DNA of 64,000 nt from DMER64 sp049652385 (GTDB lineage: Bacteria; Bacteroidota; Bacteroidia; Bacteroidales; UBA932): positions 62,001 through 126,000 of the forward strand of contig JBASDX010000002.1 in the NCBI GenBank assembly GCA_049652385.1. The letters are read 5' to 3'. Below are positions 53,853-60,896 of this stretch, piece by piece (within the stretch, counting starts at the first letter, position 1; each line of letters starts with the position of its first letter). The notes beneath the pieces are model-generated. The model saw only the letters and a program-made list of their open reading frames with translations. It was not told where the DNA came from and ran no database searches. The position numbers and the translations under genes were made by a program.

Positions 53853-54128
53853 CTATTTCCGGAGGTTGAGCGCCTTAAGGACGGAACGGTATCGCTCAAT
53901 ATCGGTGGCCTTCAGGTAATCCAGCTGGCGACGACGTTTACCTACCAAACGGAGCAATGCACGCTGTGTGCCGTAGTCTTTTTTATGAGACTTCATGTGT
54001 TCGGTAAGATGGGCGATACGGTATGAAAATAAGGCAATCTGACTTTCTGCAGATCCTGTGTCCTTATTAGACGTTCCGTACTGTCCGAAAATCTCTTGCT
54101 TTTTTTGGGCGTTTAAGTAGTCAGCCAT
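53853..54128 (-). CDS. rpsO: Ribosomal protein S15
   Basis: Small-subunit protein, 91 residues, binding the 16S central domain. DTGSAESQIALFSYRIAHLTEHMKSHKKDY (quoted in part: GSAESQIALFSYRIAHL) and LVGKRRRQLDYL are diagnostic. It has its own promoter directly upstream, linked with a strong hairpin. Confidence 0.98.
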   Translation of the reverse strand: MADYLNAQKKQEIFGQYGTSNKDTGSAESQIALFSYRIAHLTEHMKSHKKDYGTQRALLRLVGKRRRQLDYLKATDIERYRSVLKALNLRK

Positions 54129-54156
54129 GTGTTAGCAATTGATTTTTAATGAATAA

Positions 54157-54190
54157 TAAAAAAACATCCCCAAAAGGGGATGCAAAGATA
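54157..54190 (-). promoter_or_regulatory. rpsO -7 box followed by a terminator-like hairpin
   Basis: On the minus strand TATCTTTG (54183-54190) is followed at once by CATCCCC-TTTT-GGGGATG (54165-54182) and a run of seven T. The hairpin can end transcripts of the upstream protease gene. It also sits at the very start of the rpsO transcript, where it could act as an attenuator. Confidence 0.6.
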
Positions 54191-54200
54191 GGTGTTTTTT

Positions 54201-56672
54201 TTAATAATCCATGGTGTTTTGCAAAAAACGGTAATGAGCAAGGGTGCGTTCATCTCCTTTGCCGCGTTTGAGCTTTTTCTTGATGGTTTCCAATTGAGAC
54301 GTGACGAGTGATTTGATATCGTTGTTCTCTACGGATGCCGTTCGCATACGCGTAAATTGCATTTGCGGATTGGCCGGTTGTGCCGGAGGTTCCGGCTTAA
54401 CGATTTTGCAAAGAGTATTTACGTATATGTTCTGTAAACTGCGTTGGTACATATCAGTGTTGCCGTATTCTTTAAAAATGGCGGATGTCATATCATCCAG
54501 GAATTCCTGCACACTGTATGCCGCAGGTCCTGTTTGTTCTTCCGCACGCAGTAGACGTACTAAAACATTGTTATTGACTAAACCTTTAATGGCGTTGTTT
54601 TGGATATCTTCCATAGTGCTAAGGCGGTTAATAGGAAGCAGCTCCGATAAATAACCGGGAAGAATCCAGTATGGTGTGGAAAAGATATGGCGATTCAGGA
54701 AAGCCATGGCTTCTTTCTGTTTTTCTTTGGAAACGGGTACGTATACGGGCCCTTCTTGTTCTACTGTTTTGGGGTCGGCCAGCACACCTCCAATCCATTT
54801 GGAAACGTGGCCAATGTACCGGTTGAATTGAGCCGTGATTTGCGGATACAGAGTAGCTAGTCCGGTATAGTCTTCGTTGGGTGTTTTTGTCCATTCGGGT
54901 AAGTTTTGCACTAAGACCTTCAAGTTTTTGATGCCCAGCTCACACGTCTCCATTTGGTTGTCACCCAAGTCTTCCGATTGTGCACGCGGGTCGTCCAAAC
55001 CCGATTCGGCACCTCCGTTGAATTTCAGATAGGGATTGGCCGTTTTTTCAATTACCCATTGGTTCAGGTATGGGATTTCTTCCCATCCGTCTGCAAATTC
55101 GTAGAAACGTCTGTATCCCCATTCAATAGCCCAGTAGTCGTAATGGCTGATTCTGGGGAAAAGCAATTCTTGCGGTACGTTATCACCGGGTTGTACCACA
55201 AAATTGAAACGGGAGTAATCCATTATGGAGGTAGTATGTCCGTTTGCTCTTAGGAATTCCGGATTGCGTAATTGTTCTGTTGTATAATATGCGGTTGCTC
55301 CAAAATTATGACGGAGCCCCAGTGTGTGACCTACTTCGTGTGAAGATACAAAACGAATGAGCTGGCCCATCAGTTCTTCCGGGAAAACCAGGGTGCGGGC
55401 TTGCGGGTCTACGGCCGCACATTGTACAAAATACCAGTTGTGTACCAAACTCATAACGTTATGGTACCAGTTGATATGGCTTTCCATGATTTCTCCGGAA
55501 CGAGGGTCGCTGACGTGCGGTCCGCTGGCATTGGCAATGGTGGAAGGTTTGTAGACAATAGCCGAGTGCCGGGCGTCTTCCAGACTCCAGCCGGGATCTT
55601 CTTCGGGAGAAGGTGCTTCCAAGGCGTAAATGGCGTTTTTAAAGCCGGCTTTTTCAAAGACGGGCTGCCAATCGTTCACTCCTTGAATCAAATAGGGGAC
55701 CCATTCTTTTGGGGTAGTGGGGTCTATGTAAAACACGATGGGTTTGGCCGGTTCCACGGCTTCTCCCCGCTTGTATTTTTCCAAATCTTCCGGTTTGGGC
55801 TCCAGACGCCAACGGGAGATCATACGGATGGGTTTGATACCTTGCGGATTTTTGTCAAAGTCGGTGTAATTGGTTGTAAAAAACCCAACCCGTTCGTCAA
55901 AATACCGGGGTTGCATAGGCTCTTTGGGCAGTAAAACCCATGAGCAGTTGATGACAAAAGTCAAGGGATCGTCGTTGTCCTGGTGGCCGTATGTTTTCAC
56001 ACTGCGCAATTCCGTATTGATGGGAAAGGTTTTTACACTTTCCACGTAGGATTTGTCTGCCTGGAGCGCAGTGAGCTTGGAAGATTTTTTTTGCCGTTTG
56101 CTCAAATACAAGCTTTCGTTATCTCCTTTGACAAGGTCTGTAATATCAATCAAAAAGAGCGTTTGATCGGTGTTTACGGCCTTAATATCAAATGAGGCAA
56201 TGATGGCCGGACGGTTGGAGCGTATAACATTGTAATACATGCTTTGGGTACTGTCGGCCGACTGTTCTCTTGCCAATACTTTGGTGAGGAAAAGGTTGTT
56301 GTCGGAACCTTTTTCAAAGCGGAGCATGCCGCTGTTGATTTGGTCACCGGCGTACCCAAAGAAGTTGGCCCTGAACCCTTGGGGTGCTTCTGCAATACGG
56401 CTTACCATCAAAATATCACGTCCCAACAAAGTGTCGGGAATACCCAGAAAGATGCGTTTGTCTTGCGTATATACGGGGGTCATCCCCTGCATGACGGTTG
56501 TTTCCGGCTTGATAAAATCTCCCAGAGGAGCCGGTGTTTTGTCTTCTTTTTTCTCATCGTTTGTTTTTTCCAAACGGTTTGTCTCTTGCGGTCCTCTTCT
56601 GAATTGGGCGTTTACAGGTTGAAGACCCAAAGCCAGAATGGCCAGGAAAAGAAAGGTTTTGGCTGCTTTCAT
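54201..56672 (-). CDS. Exported zinc metalloprotease (DUF5117/DUF5118 type)
   Basis: The start at 56672 gives signal peptide MKAAKTFLFLAILALGLQPVNA; an upstream GTG would add four residues only. The 823-residue protein has the zinc motif SSHEVGHTLGLRHNFGA with His445, Glu446, His449 and His455, plus SIMDY (a Met-turn-like segment), which places it with metzincin-like proteases of the DUF4953/5117/5118 architecture common in Bacteroidetes. The substrate is unknown. It is a single-gene unit ended by the hairpin before rpsO. Confidence 0.88.
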   Translation of the reverse strand: MKAAKTFLFLAILALGLQPVNAQFRRGPQETNRLEKTNDEKKEDKTPAPLGDFIKPETTVMQGMTPVYTQDKRIFLGIPDTLLGRDILMVSRIAEAPQGFRANFFGYAGDQINSGMLRFEKGSDNNLFLTKVLAREQSADSTQSMYYNVIRSNRPAIIASFDIKAVNTDQTLFLIDITDLVKGDNESLYLSKRQKKSSKLTALQADKSYVESVKTFPINTELRSVKTYGHQDNDDPLTFVINCSWVLLPKEPMQPRYFDERVGFFTTNYTDFDKNPQGIKPIRMISRWRLEPKPEDLEKYKRGEAVEPAKPIVFYIDPTTPKEWVPYLIQGVNDWQPVFEKAGFKNAIYALEAPSPEEDPGWSLEDARHSAIVYKPSTIANASGPHVSDPRSGEIMESHINWYHNVMSLVHNWYFVQCAAVDPQARTLVFPEELMGQLIRFVSSHEVGHTLGLRHNFGATAYYTTEQLRNPEFLRANGHTTSIMDYSRFNFVVQPGDNVPQELLFPRISHYDYWAIEWGYRRFYEFADGWEEIPYLNQWVIEKTANPYLKFNGGAESGLDDPRAQSEDLGDNQMETCELGIKNLKVLVQNLPEWTKTPNEDYTGLATLYPQITAQFNRYIGHVSKWIGGVLADPKTVEQEGPVYVPVSKEKQKEAMAFLNRHIFSTPYWILPGYLSELLPINRLSTMEDIQNNAIKGLVNNNVLVRLLRAEEQTGPAAYSVQEFLDDMTSAIFKEYGNTDMYQRSLQNIYVNTLCKIVKPEPPAQPANPQMQFTRMRTASVENNDIKSLVTSQLETIKKKLKRGKGDERTLAHYRFLQNTMDY

Positions 56673-56879
56673 GATATACTTCACTAAAAAATCGATATTT
56701 TTATATTAATCTTTCTTTCAGACGCAGTTTGAAGGGAAAAGTTTAATATTATTGTGAAAAAGAAAGGACAGGCAACTAAGAAGCGTTGTCTGTCCTGACC
56801 CATTTAACCTAAAACCTAATAGATGAAAAAAACTATCTGCCCTATAAGCTTGCAAACCTCGTGCCAAAGTTTTTAAATC

Positions 56880-57332
56880 ATGGAATTTTTATTAAATCTT
56901 GGGTACATTGGACTTTTTATCGGGTCCTTTTTGGCGTCTACACTCATTCCTCTGAGTTCAGAGATTTTGTTAACAGGTATGCTGCTGGCCGGTGGAGATC
57001 CCTGGGTAAGTTTTGGAGTGGCTACCGTCGGAAACAGTATGGGGAGTCTGACCGGATATGGGTTAGGGTATTTGGGTAAATGGAAATGGATAGAAAAGGG
57101 TTTACGTGTTAAGAGGGAATCGCTGGAAAAACAGCAAAAAGTCATCATAAAATGGAGTCGGCTGGTAGCGTTTTTTTGCTGGCTCCCTTTTATAGGTGAT
57201 GTGTTGTCTGTGGGACTGGGTTTCTACCGTGCACCGTTTTGGCGTACGACTTTTTATATTTTTCTGGGCAAAGCTTTCCGGTTCCTTATTTTGACTGTAC
57301 TTTGGCTAAGTCTTCAAACGACACATCTCTAA
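56880..57332 (+). CDS. Small YqaA/DedA-type membrane protein
   Basis: A 150-residue inner-membrane protein of the SNARE-associated/DedA superfamily, YqaA branch. It has four or five hydrophobic segments (~5-25, 30-65, 93-115, 122-145) and the motif LGYLGKWKWIEK. DedA-type proteins move or flip lipids; the role of YqaA is not settled. Its 3' end overlaps the convergent VanX-like gene by 47 bp, so the two transcripts share complementary ends. Confidence 0.85.
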   Translation: MEFLLNLGYIGLFIGSFLASTLIPLSSEILLTGMLLAGGDPWVSFGVATVGNSMGSLTGYGLGYLGKWKWIEKGLRVKRESLEKQQKVIIKWSRLVAFFCWLPFIGDVLSVGLGFYRAPFWRTTFYIFLGKAFRFLILTVLWLSLQTTHL

Positions 57333-57987
57333 GAGGGAAGGATTGTGCTCCTGCAAAATTGTAGTGCCACCATTCCGGTTCGTAGGTATTGAACCCAAAC
57401 GTTTCCATAATGCCTCGTAACAGTGCCCTGTTTTCCAATACGTGACGGGGAAGGTCCATAAAAGCGTGCGAAGCCGTATCTGAGAAGGAGTCAAAGCGCG
57501 TGGGCATTTCCAATTCTTCTCCTGTTTCCGCGTTGATAAGCGTCAGGTCTACCGCTCCACCGCGGTTGTGGATGGAGCCTTTGCGGGGATCGGCCACAAA
57601 CGTAGTGTTGGGATATACTTCATAGAAATAGAGTGTTCCCGCGTACGGCCTGTACGCATCAAATACTTTGATGGCAAGTCCTTTTTTTTGCAACGAATCT
57701 TGTACAGCCGCCAGAGCCAGGGCTACGGGGTGGCACAGGAAGGCCTTGGGGGATGTGTAAATGGGAACACCCGTGAAATTGTCCTCCGTAGCATACGCAA
57801 TATAGAGGGCCAGACCGGGGATGATTTCCTCCAGGTCTACCAATTCTGTATCCGGATCTTCAGCCACTTGAGCCAGATAAGCTTCCATAGTGTTGGCTAT
57901 GGGTAAATTGTATGGGTTGCGAGGGTCTTTTTCCTGACAACCAAGCAGGATAACTGCGGTAAGAGCAAGAATACATAAACGTTTCAT
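57286..57987 (-). CDS. D-Ala-D-Ala dipeptidase (VanX-like, M15), lipoprotein
   Basis: A 233-residue zinc dipeptidase. The M15D motifs are present: Arg113 in FDAYRP, SIHNRGGAVDLTL with His140 and Asp147, and PEWWHYNF with Glu205 and His208. A lipobox LLGC (Cys17) puts it in the periplasm, where it probably recycles peptidoglycan D-Ala-D-Ala. A vancomycin-resistance role is unlikely because vanH and vanA are not nearby. Confidence 0.92.
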   Translation of the reverse strand: MKRLCILALTAVILLGCQEKDPRNPYNLPIANTMEAYLAQVAEDPDTELVDLEEIIPGLALYIAYATEDNFTGVPIYTSPKAFLCHPVALALAAVQDSLQKKGLAIKVFDAYRPYAGTLYFYEVYPNTTFVADPRKGSIHNRGGAVDLTLINAETGEELEMPTRFDSFSDTASHAFMDLPRHVLENRALLRGIMETFGFNTYEPEWWHYNFAGAQSFPLRDVSFEDLAKVQSK

Positions 57988-58018
57988 AGGGCTAAGATAA
58001 AGAATTAAATATTTTGAT

Positions 58019-58026
58019 TACCTTTG
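58019..58026 (+). promoter_or_regulatory. -7 box of the tRNA-Pro gene
   Basis: TACCTTTG matches TAnnTTTG and ends 13 nt before the tRNA. No good -33 TTTG is seen at the usual distance. Confidence 0.5.
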
Positions 58027-58039
58027 CGAGCCAAATCTA

Positions 58040-58112
58040 CGGGGTGTAGCGCAGTTGGTAGCGCGCCACGTTCGGGACGTGGAGGCCGAAGGTTCGAGTC
58101 CTTTCACCCCGA
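58040..58112 (+). tRNA. tRNA-Pro (anticodon CGG)
   Basis: A full cloverleaf: acceptor CGGGGTG/CACCCCG, D-stem GCGC, anticodon stem CCACG/CGTGG with loop TTCGGGA (anticodon CGG, reads CCG), variable loop AGGCC, T-arm GAAGG-TTCGAGT-CCTTT, discriminator A. CCA is not encoded. The last 9 nt overlap the end of the opposite-strand ABC transporter gene. Confidence 0.95.
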
Positions 58113-58799
58113 CTCTTTGTTCTCCAAAGCAGTCATCAGTCTTTGTCTCAAGTGACCGGCATCAGCCGTTTTTTGGTTCTCTGTATGTAGCAGGATTTGT
58201 GCCGGTGCTTTGCTCAGAACTACTATGGTATCTCCCAACTGTAAGGCTTCTTCCACATCGTGTGTGACAAATATGACGGTACGCCGGTCCGCTTTCCAGA
58301 TGGGCAGGAACCATTGGATGAGGTTTTGCTTGAGGACGGCATCCAGGCCTTTGAGCGGTTCGTCCATTAGGATGATATCGGAAGAAACGGCAAAAGCCCG
58401 GGCTATGGATACTCTTTGACGCATACCTCCGCTCAGTTGCGACGGATAGTAGCAGGAAAACCCTTCCAGTTCTACTTGCCGGATCAATTGTTCGGCTTGT
58501 TGTTTCCTCTGAGCTGCATGCAAATGTCTGGGCAGGACAAATTCGATGTTTTCTCGTACCGTTTTCCACGGTAACAGACGTGGGTCCTGAAAGACATAAG
58601 AGAGTTGTTTATCGTTGAATCCTTCCAATATACCGCCTTCGGGCCGTATCAAACCGCCTATGATATGCAGCAGGGTCGTTTTACCACAACCGGATGGACC
58701 CAGTATGCAGGTAATTTCGTTTTCCTTGAAGGACATGGAGAAATCCTCAAATACGGGATTCTTGTAACTCTTGTATAAATGACGGATATGCAGTATCAT
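58104..58799 (-). CDS. ABC transporter ATPase (SsuB/TauB-like)
   Basis: The start at 58799 makes a 4-bp ATGA overlap with the permease stop; a start five codons upstream is less likely. The 231-residue protein has Walker A GPSGCGKTT, Q-loop VFQDPRLLPWKT, signature QLSGGMRQRVSIARA, Walker B IILMDEPLKGLD and the switch His in FVTHDVEEAL. It powers the importer encoded by the two genes before it. Its stop codon lies inside the tRNA-Pro acceptor stem on the other strand. Confidence 0.93.
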   Translation of the reverse strand: MILHIRHLYKSYKNPVFEDFSMSFKENEITCILGPSGCGKTTLLHIIGGLIRPEGGILEGFNDKQLSYVFQDPRLLPWKTVRENIEFVLPRHLHAAQRKQQAEQLIRQVELEGFSCYYPSQLSGGMRQRVSIARAFAVSSDIILMDEPLKGLDAVLKQNLIQWFLPIWKADRRTVIFVTHDVEEALQLGDTIVVLSKAPAQILLHTENQKTADAGHLRQRLMTALENKESG

Positions 58800-59557
58800 G
58801 AGGCGTTTTTCCAACGAATGAGGTACGATTCACCCCATCGGATGAGTCTTTCAAACAGATAACTAAGGGCAATGGCAAGGAGTGTCCAGGCAATAAGGAC
58901 TTCAACGTTCAAATACGTTTGTGCCAGTTGCATGCGCGTACCAATACCGTATACCGGCTGGCTGAGCACTTCTCCTATGATGATGGCCCTCCAGCCTATA
59001 CCCATGGCACTCGAAGCTCCGCTGGTAATAAAAGGCATTACGGCCGGGATATACACTCCGGTCAATATCCGCTTTTTATCTACTTTATAGAAATGTGCCA
59101 TTTCTATAAGGCCCGGGTCTATACTCCTGATACCGTCTGAGACATTGGTGCAAATGAACGGAAACATGGTCAAAAAACCGATAAAAACGGGAACCGCTCC
59201 TGTCTGAAACCAAACCAGAGCCAGCAATATGAGTGAAATGACCGGTATGGAGCGGATGGTTACCAATAAGGGAGTAATCAGGGTGTTGAAAGTAGGACTG
59301 ATACCGGCAAAAATGCCTGCGACAATTCCCAGGATTCCGGAAAAAATAAAGCCAACCAAAGCTCTAACTACCGTATTTCCGGCAACCAACAAAAAATCCG
59401 GTTCCATGATTAATTGGAAAACGGCTGTAAGAGTGGCTTTTGGGTCGGGAATGAGGTAAGGAGCATCAAAGAGGACCGCCAACAGTTTCCAAAGACCCAG
59501 GAGCAGGGCTATGGACAGTACGGTCAGGGTTTCTTTTTTATTGATAAAACTCTTCAT
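58796..59557 (-). CDS. ABC transporter permease (SsuC/TauC-like)
   Basis: A 253-residue inner-membrane protein with six predicted membrane helices and the BPD_transp_1 fold; the ATPase-coupling loop reads EVLSQPVYGIG-region after GIGWRAIIIGE. It forms the channel for a nitrate/sulfonate/taurine-type importer. It overlaps the binding-protein gene by 20 bp. Confidence 0.92.
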   Translation of the reverse strand: MKSFINKKETLTVLSIALLLGLWKLLAVLFDAPYLIPDPKATLTAVFQLIMEPDFLLVAGNTVVRALVGFIFSGILGIVAGIFAGISPTFNTLITPLLVTIRSIPVISLILLALVWFQTGAVPVFIGFLTMFPFICTNVSDGIRSIDPGLIEMAHFYKVDKKRILTGVYIPAVMPFITSGASSAMGIGWRAIIIGEVLSQPVYGIGTRMQLAQTYLNVEVLIAWTLLAIALSYLFERLIRWGESYLIRWKNAS

Positions 59558-60527
59558 CCGGCAGTTGCCCTCCTATGATTTCCGGGTCCAAGGTATAAAA
59601 TACTTGTAAATAATCGTGTATTATTTGTTTGACAGCCGCTGTTCTTACAAAGTGCAGACCCGATCCGGGGATGGCACGCGCAGCTACTTCAGGGTTGTCC
59701 AATATATGGTGTTTTACCATAAGAGCGGCAGCACTGTCCCGGTTTTCGTTCACCCACCGGGTAGAGGCTTCACAAGCCGCTAAAACGGTTTCGATCTTGT
59801 CCGGATATCTTTTTAAAGACGAGGCATTTACCAGCAAGGCAGTTTGTGGCATTGGGGCTTGCAGGGTGGCGGTCCATTCCTTGTTCAAATCCAACAGCAG
59901 CGATACGTCGGGATTCTTTTGAACCACCTGACTGGCTTGCGGCTCGGCCAATACGCCCAAAGGGGCTTTCCCTACGGCCATGGCTCCCGCCAGGTCCATA
60001 TGCGAAGGGAAGCGGTAGTCCAGAGTAAGGTCTTTATCTGGATTGATGTTGTGTGCCAGCAGCAGGTAGCGGAACAGCACATCGGGCGTCATGCCTCGGG
60101 CCATCACATACACGGTTTTTTCTTTCAGGTCTTCCAGGCGGGTAACGGATGTATCTTGTCCGTACACATACAACGCACCCCAGACAGGTACGGCCGCCAG
60201 GGTATAATCCAGACCCCGGTTGTATAGGTTGGCCGCCAGGGTCATGGGCAGCAGCACCATATCTGCCTGCCCTTCCAACATCAACTTCCTGGCCTGCAGG
60301 GGTTCGTTGACCATCACCACCTGCATGTCAGCGTGACGGATGCGGGACAGGCTGTCTGTCAAACGTACCATACCCATGGCTGAAGGCCCGCGCAAGGTTA
60401 CAACGGTAAATACGTCTTTGTCTTTTTTACCGGTACCGCACGAAGTGCAACTTACAGTGCCCAACAGGAAGAGGCATACGGCAACCGCCATCCAAAAACA
60501 GGTACGTATGTTACGGGGTATTGTCAT
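59538..60527 (-). CDS. ABC transporter substrate-binding lipoprotein (NMT1/SsuA-like)
   Basis: The start at 60527 gives lipobox GTVSC; an earlier in-frame start at 60560 adds a segment with no role. The ~329-residue protein has the two-lobed periplasmic binding fold of the SsuA/TauA/ThiY type (VTLRGPSAMGMVRLTDSL, EGQADMVLLPMTLAANLYNRG, LAEPQASQVVQKNP). Members bind sulfonates, nitrate, thiamine precursors or other small molecules; the ligand cannot be read from the sequence. First gene of a three-gene importer operon. Confidence 0.9.
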   Translation of the reverse strand: MTIPRNIRTCFWMAVAVCLFLLGTVSCTSCGTGKKDKDVFTVVTLRGPSAMGMVRLTDSLSRIRHADMQVVMVNEPLQARKLMLEGQADMVLLPMTLAANLYNRGLDYTLAAVPVWGALYVYGQDTSVTRLEDLKEKTVYVMARGMTPDVLFRYLLLAHNINPDKDLTLDYRFPSHMDLAGAMAVGKAPLGVLAEPQASQVVQKNPDVSLLLDLNKEWTATLQAPMPQTALLVNASSLKRYPDKIETVLAACEASTRWVNENRDSAAALMVKHHILDNPEVAARAIPGSGLHFVRTAAVKQIIHDYLQVFYTLDPEIIGGQLPDEEFYQ

Positions 60528-60587
60528 CAGGTATAAAATTGTGCCACAAAAATAGAACAATTTTTAGGCAGACAGGAAAAAAAACCA

Positions 60588-60595
60588 TATATTTG
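60588..60595 (+). promoter_or_regulatory. -7 box of the TM1266-like gene
   Basis: TATATTTG is a full TAnnTTTG match, followed by CGGCCC as at the ribosomal promoters (CAGCCC). A TTTA lies 21 nt upstream. Confidence 0.6.
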
Positions 60596-60649
60596 CGGCC
60601 CAAACAAGAAATCTTATCTATTAACAAAATCTAATCCGGAGGTATTCTG

Positions 60650-60895
60650 ATGGAAAAGAGAGTAGGAACAGTAATCATTCAAATCAACAGCCATGAAGAT
60701 GTCGCTCAGATGAACGACATCCTTTCCAATCATTCGGAAATCATCCTGGGAAGACAAGGTCTTCCGCGCAGCAATGGCAAAAATCTGATTTCACTTATTC
60801 TTGAAGGTACTACAGATCGGATAGGCTCCTTGACCGGCCAATTGGGTCGTTTGCAAGGGATACTCGTAAAGTCAGTACTATTGAAGAATAAATAA
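60650..60895 (+). CDS. TM1266-family putative regulator (ACT-like)
   Basis: An 81-residue protein with the ferredoxin-like/ACT fold of the TM1266 family: KRVGTVIIQINSHEDVAQMNDILSNHSEIILGRQGLP (quoted in part: GTVIIQINSHEDVAQMN), then a Leu-rich ISLILEGTTDRIGSLTGQLGRL. The family is annotated as a putative regulator of the iron-only hydrogenase system, from its genome neighbours. GGAGG at 60638-60642 is a good Shine-Dalgarno. It precedes a TonB receptor gene by 1 bp and diverges from the ABC importer. Confidence 0.85.
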   Translation: MEKRVGTVIIQINSHEDVAQMNDILSNHSEIILGRQGLPRSNGKNLISLILEGTTDRIGSLTGQLGRLQGILVKSVLLKNK

Positions 60896-60896
60896 A

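Noticed and set aside
57286..57987. Vancomycin resistance role of the VanX-like gene
   Set aside because: No vanH, vanA or vanRS genes are near, and the lipoprotein signal points to periplasmic peptidoglycan recycling.
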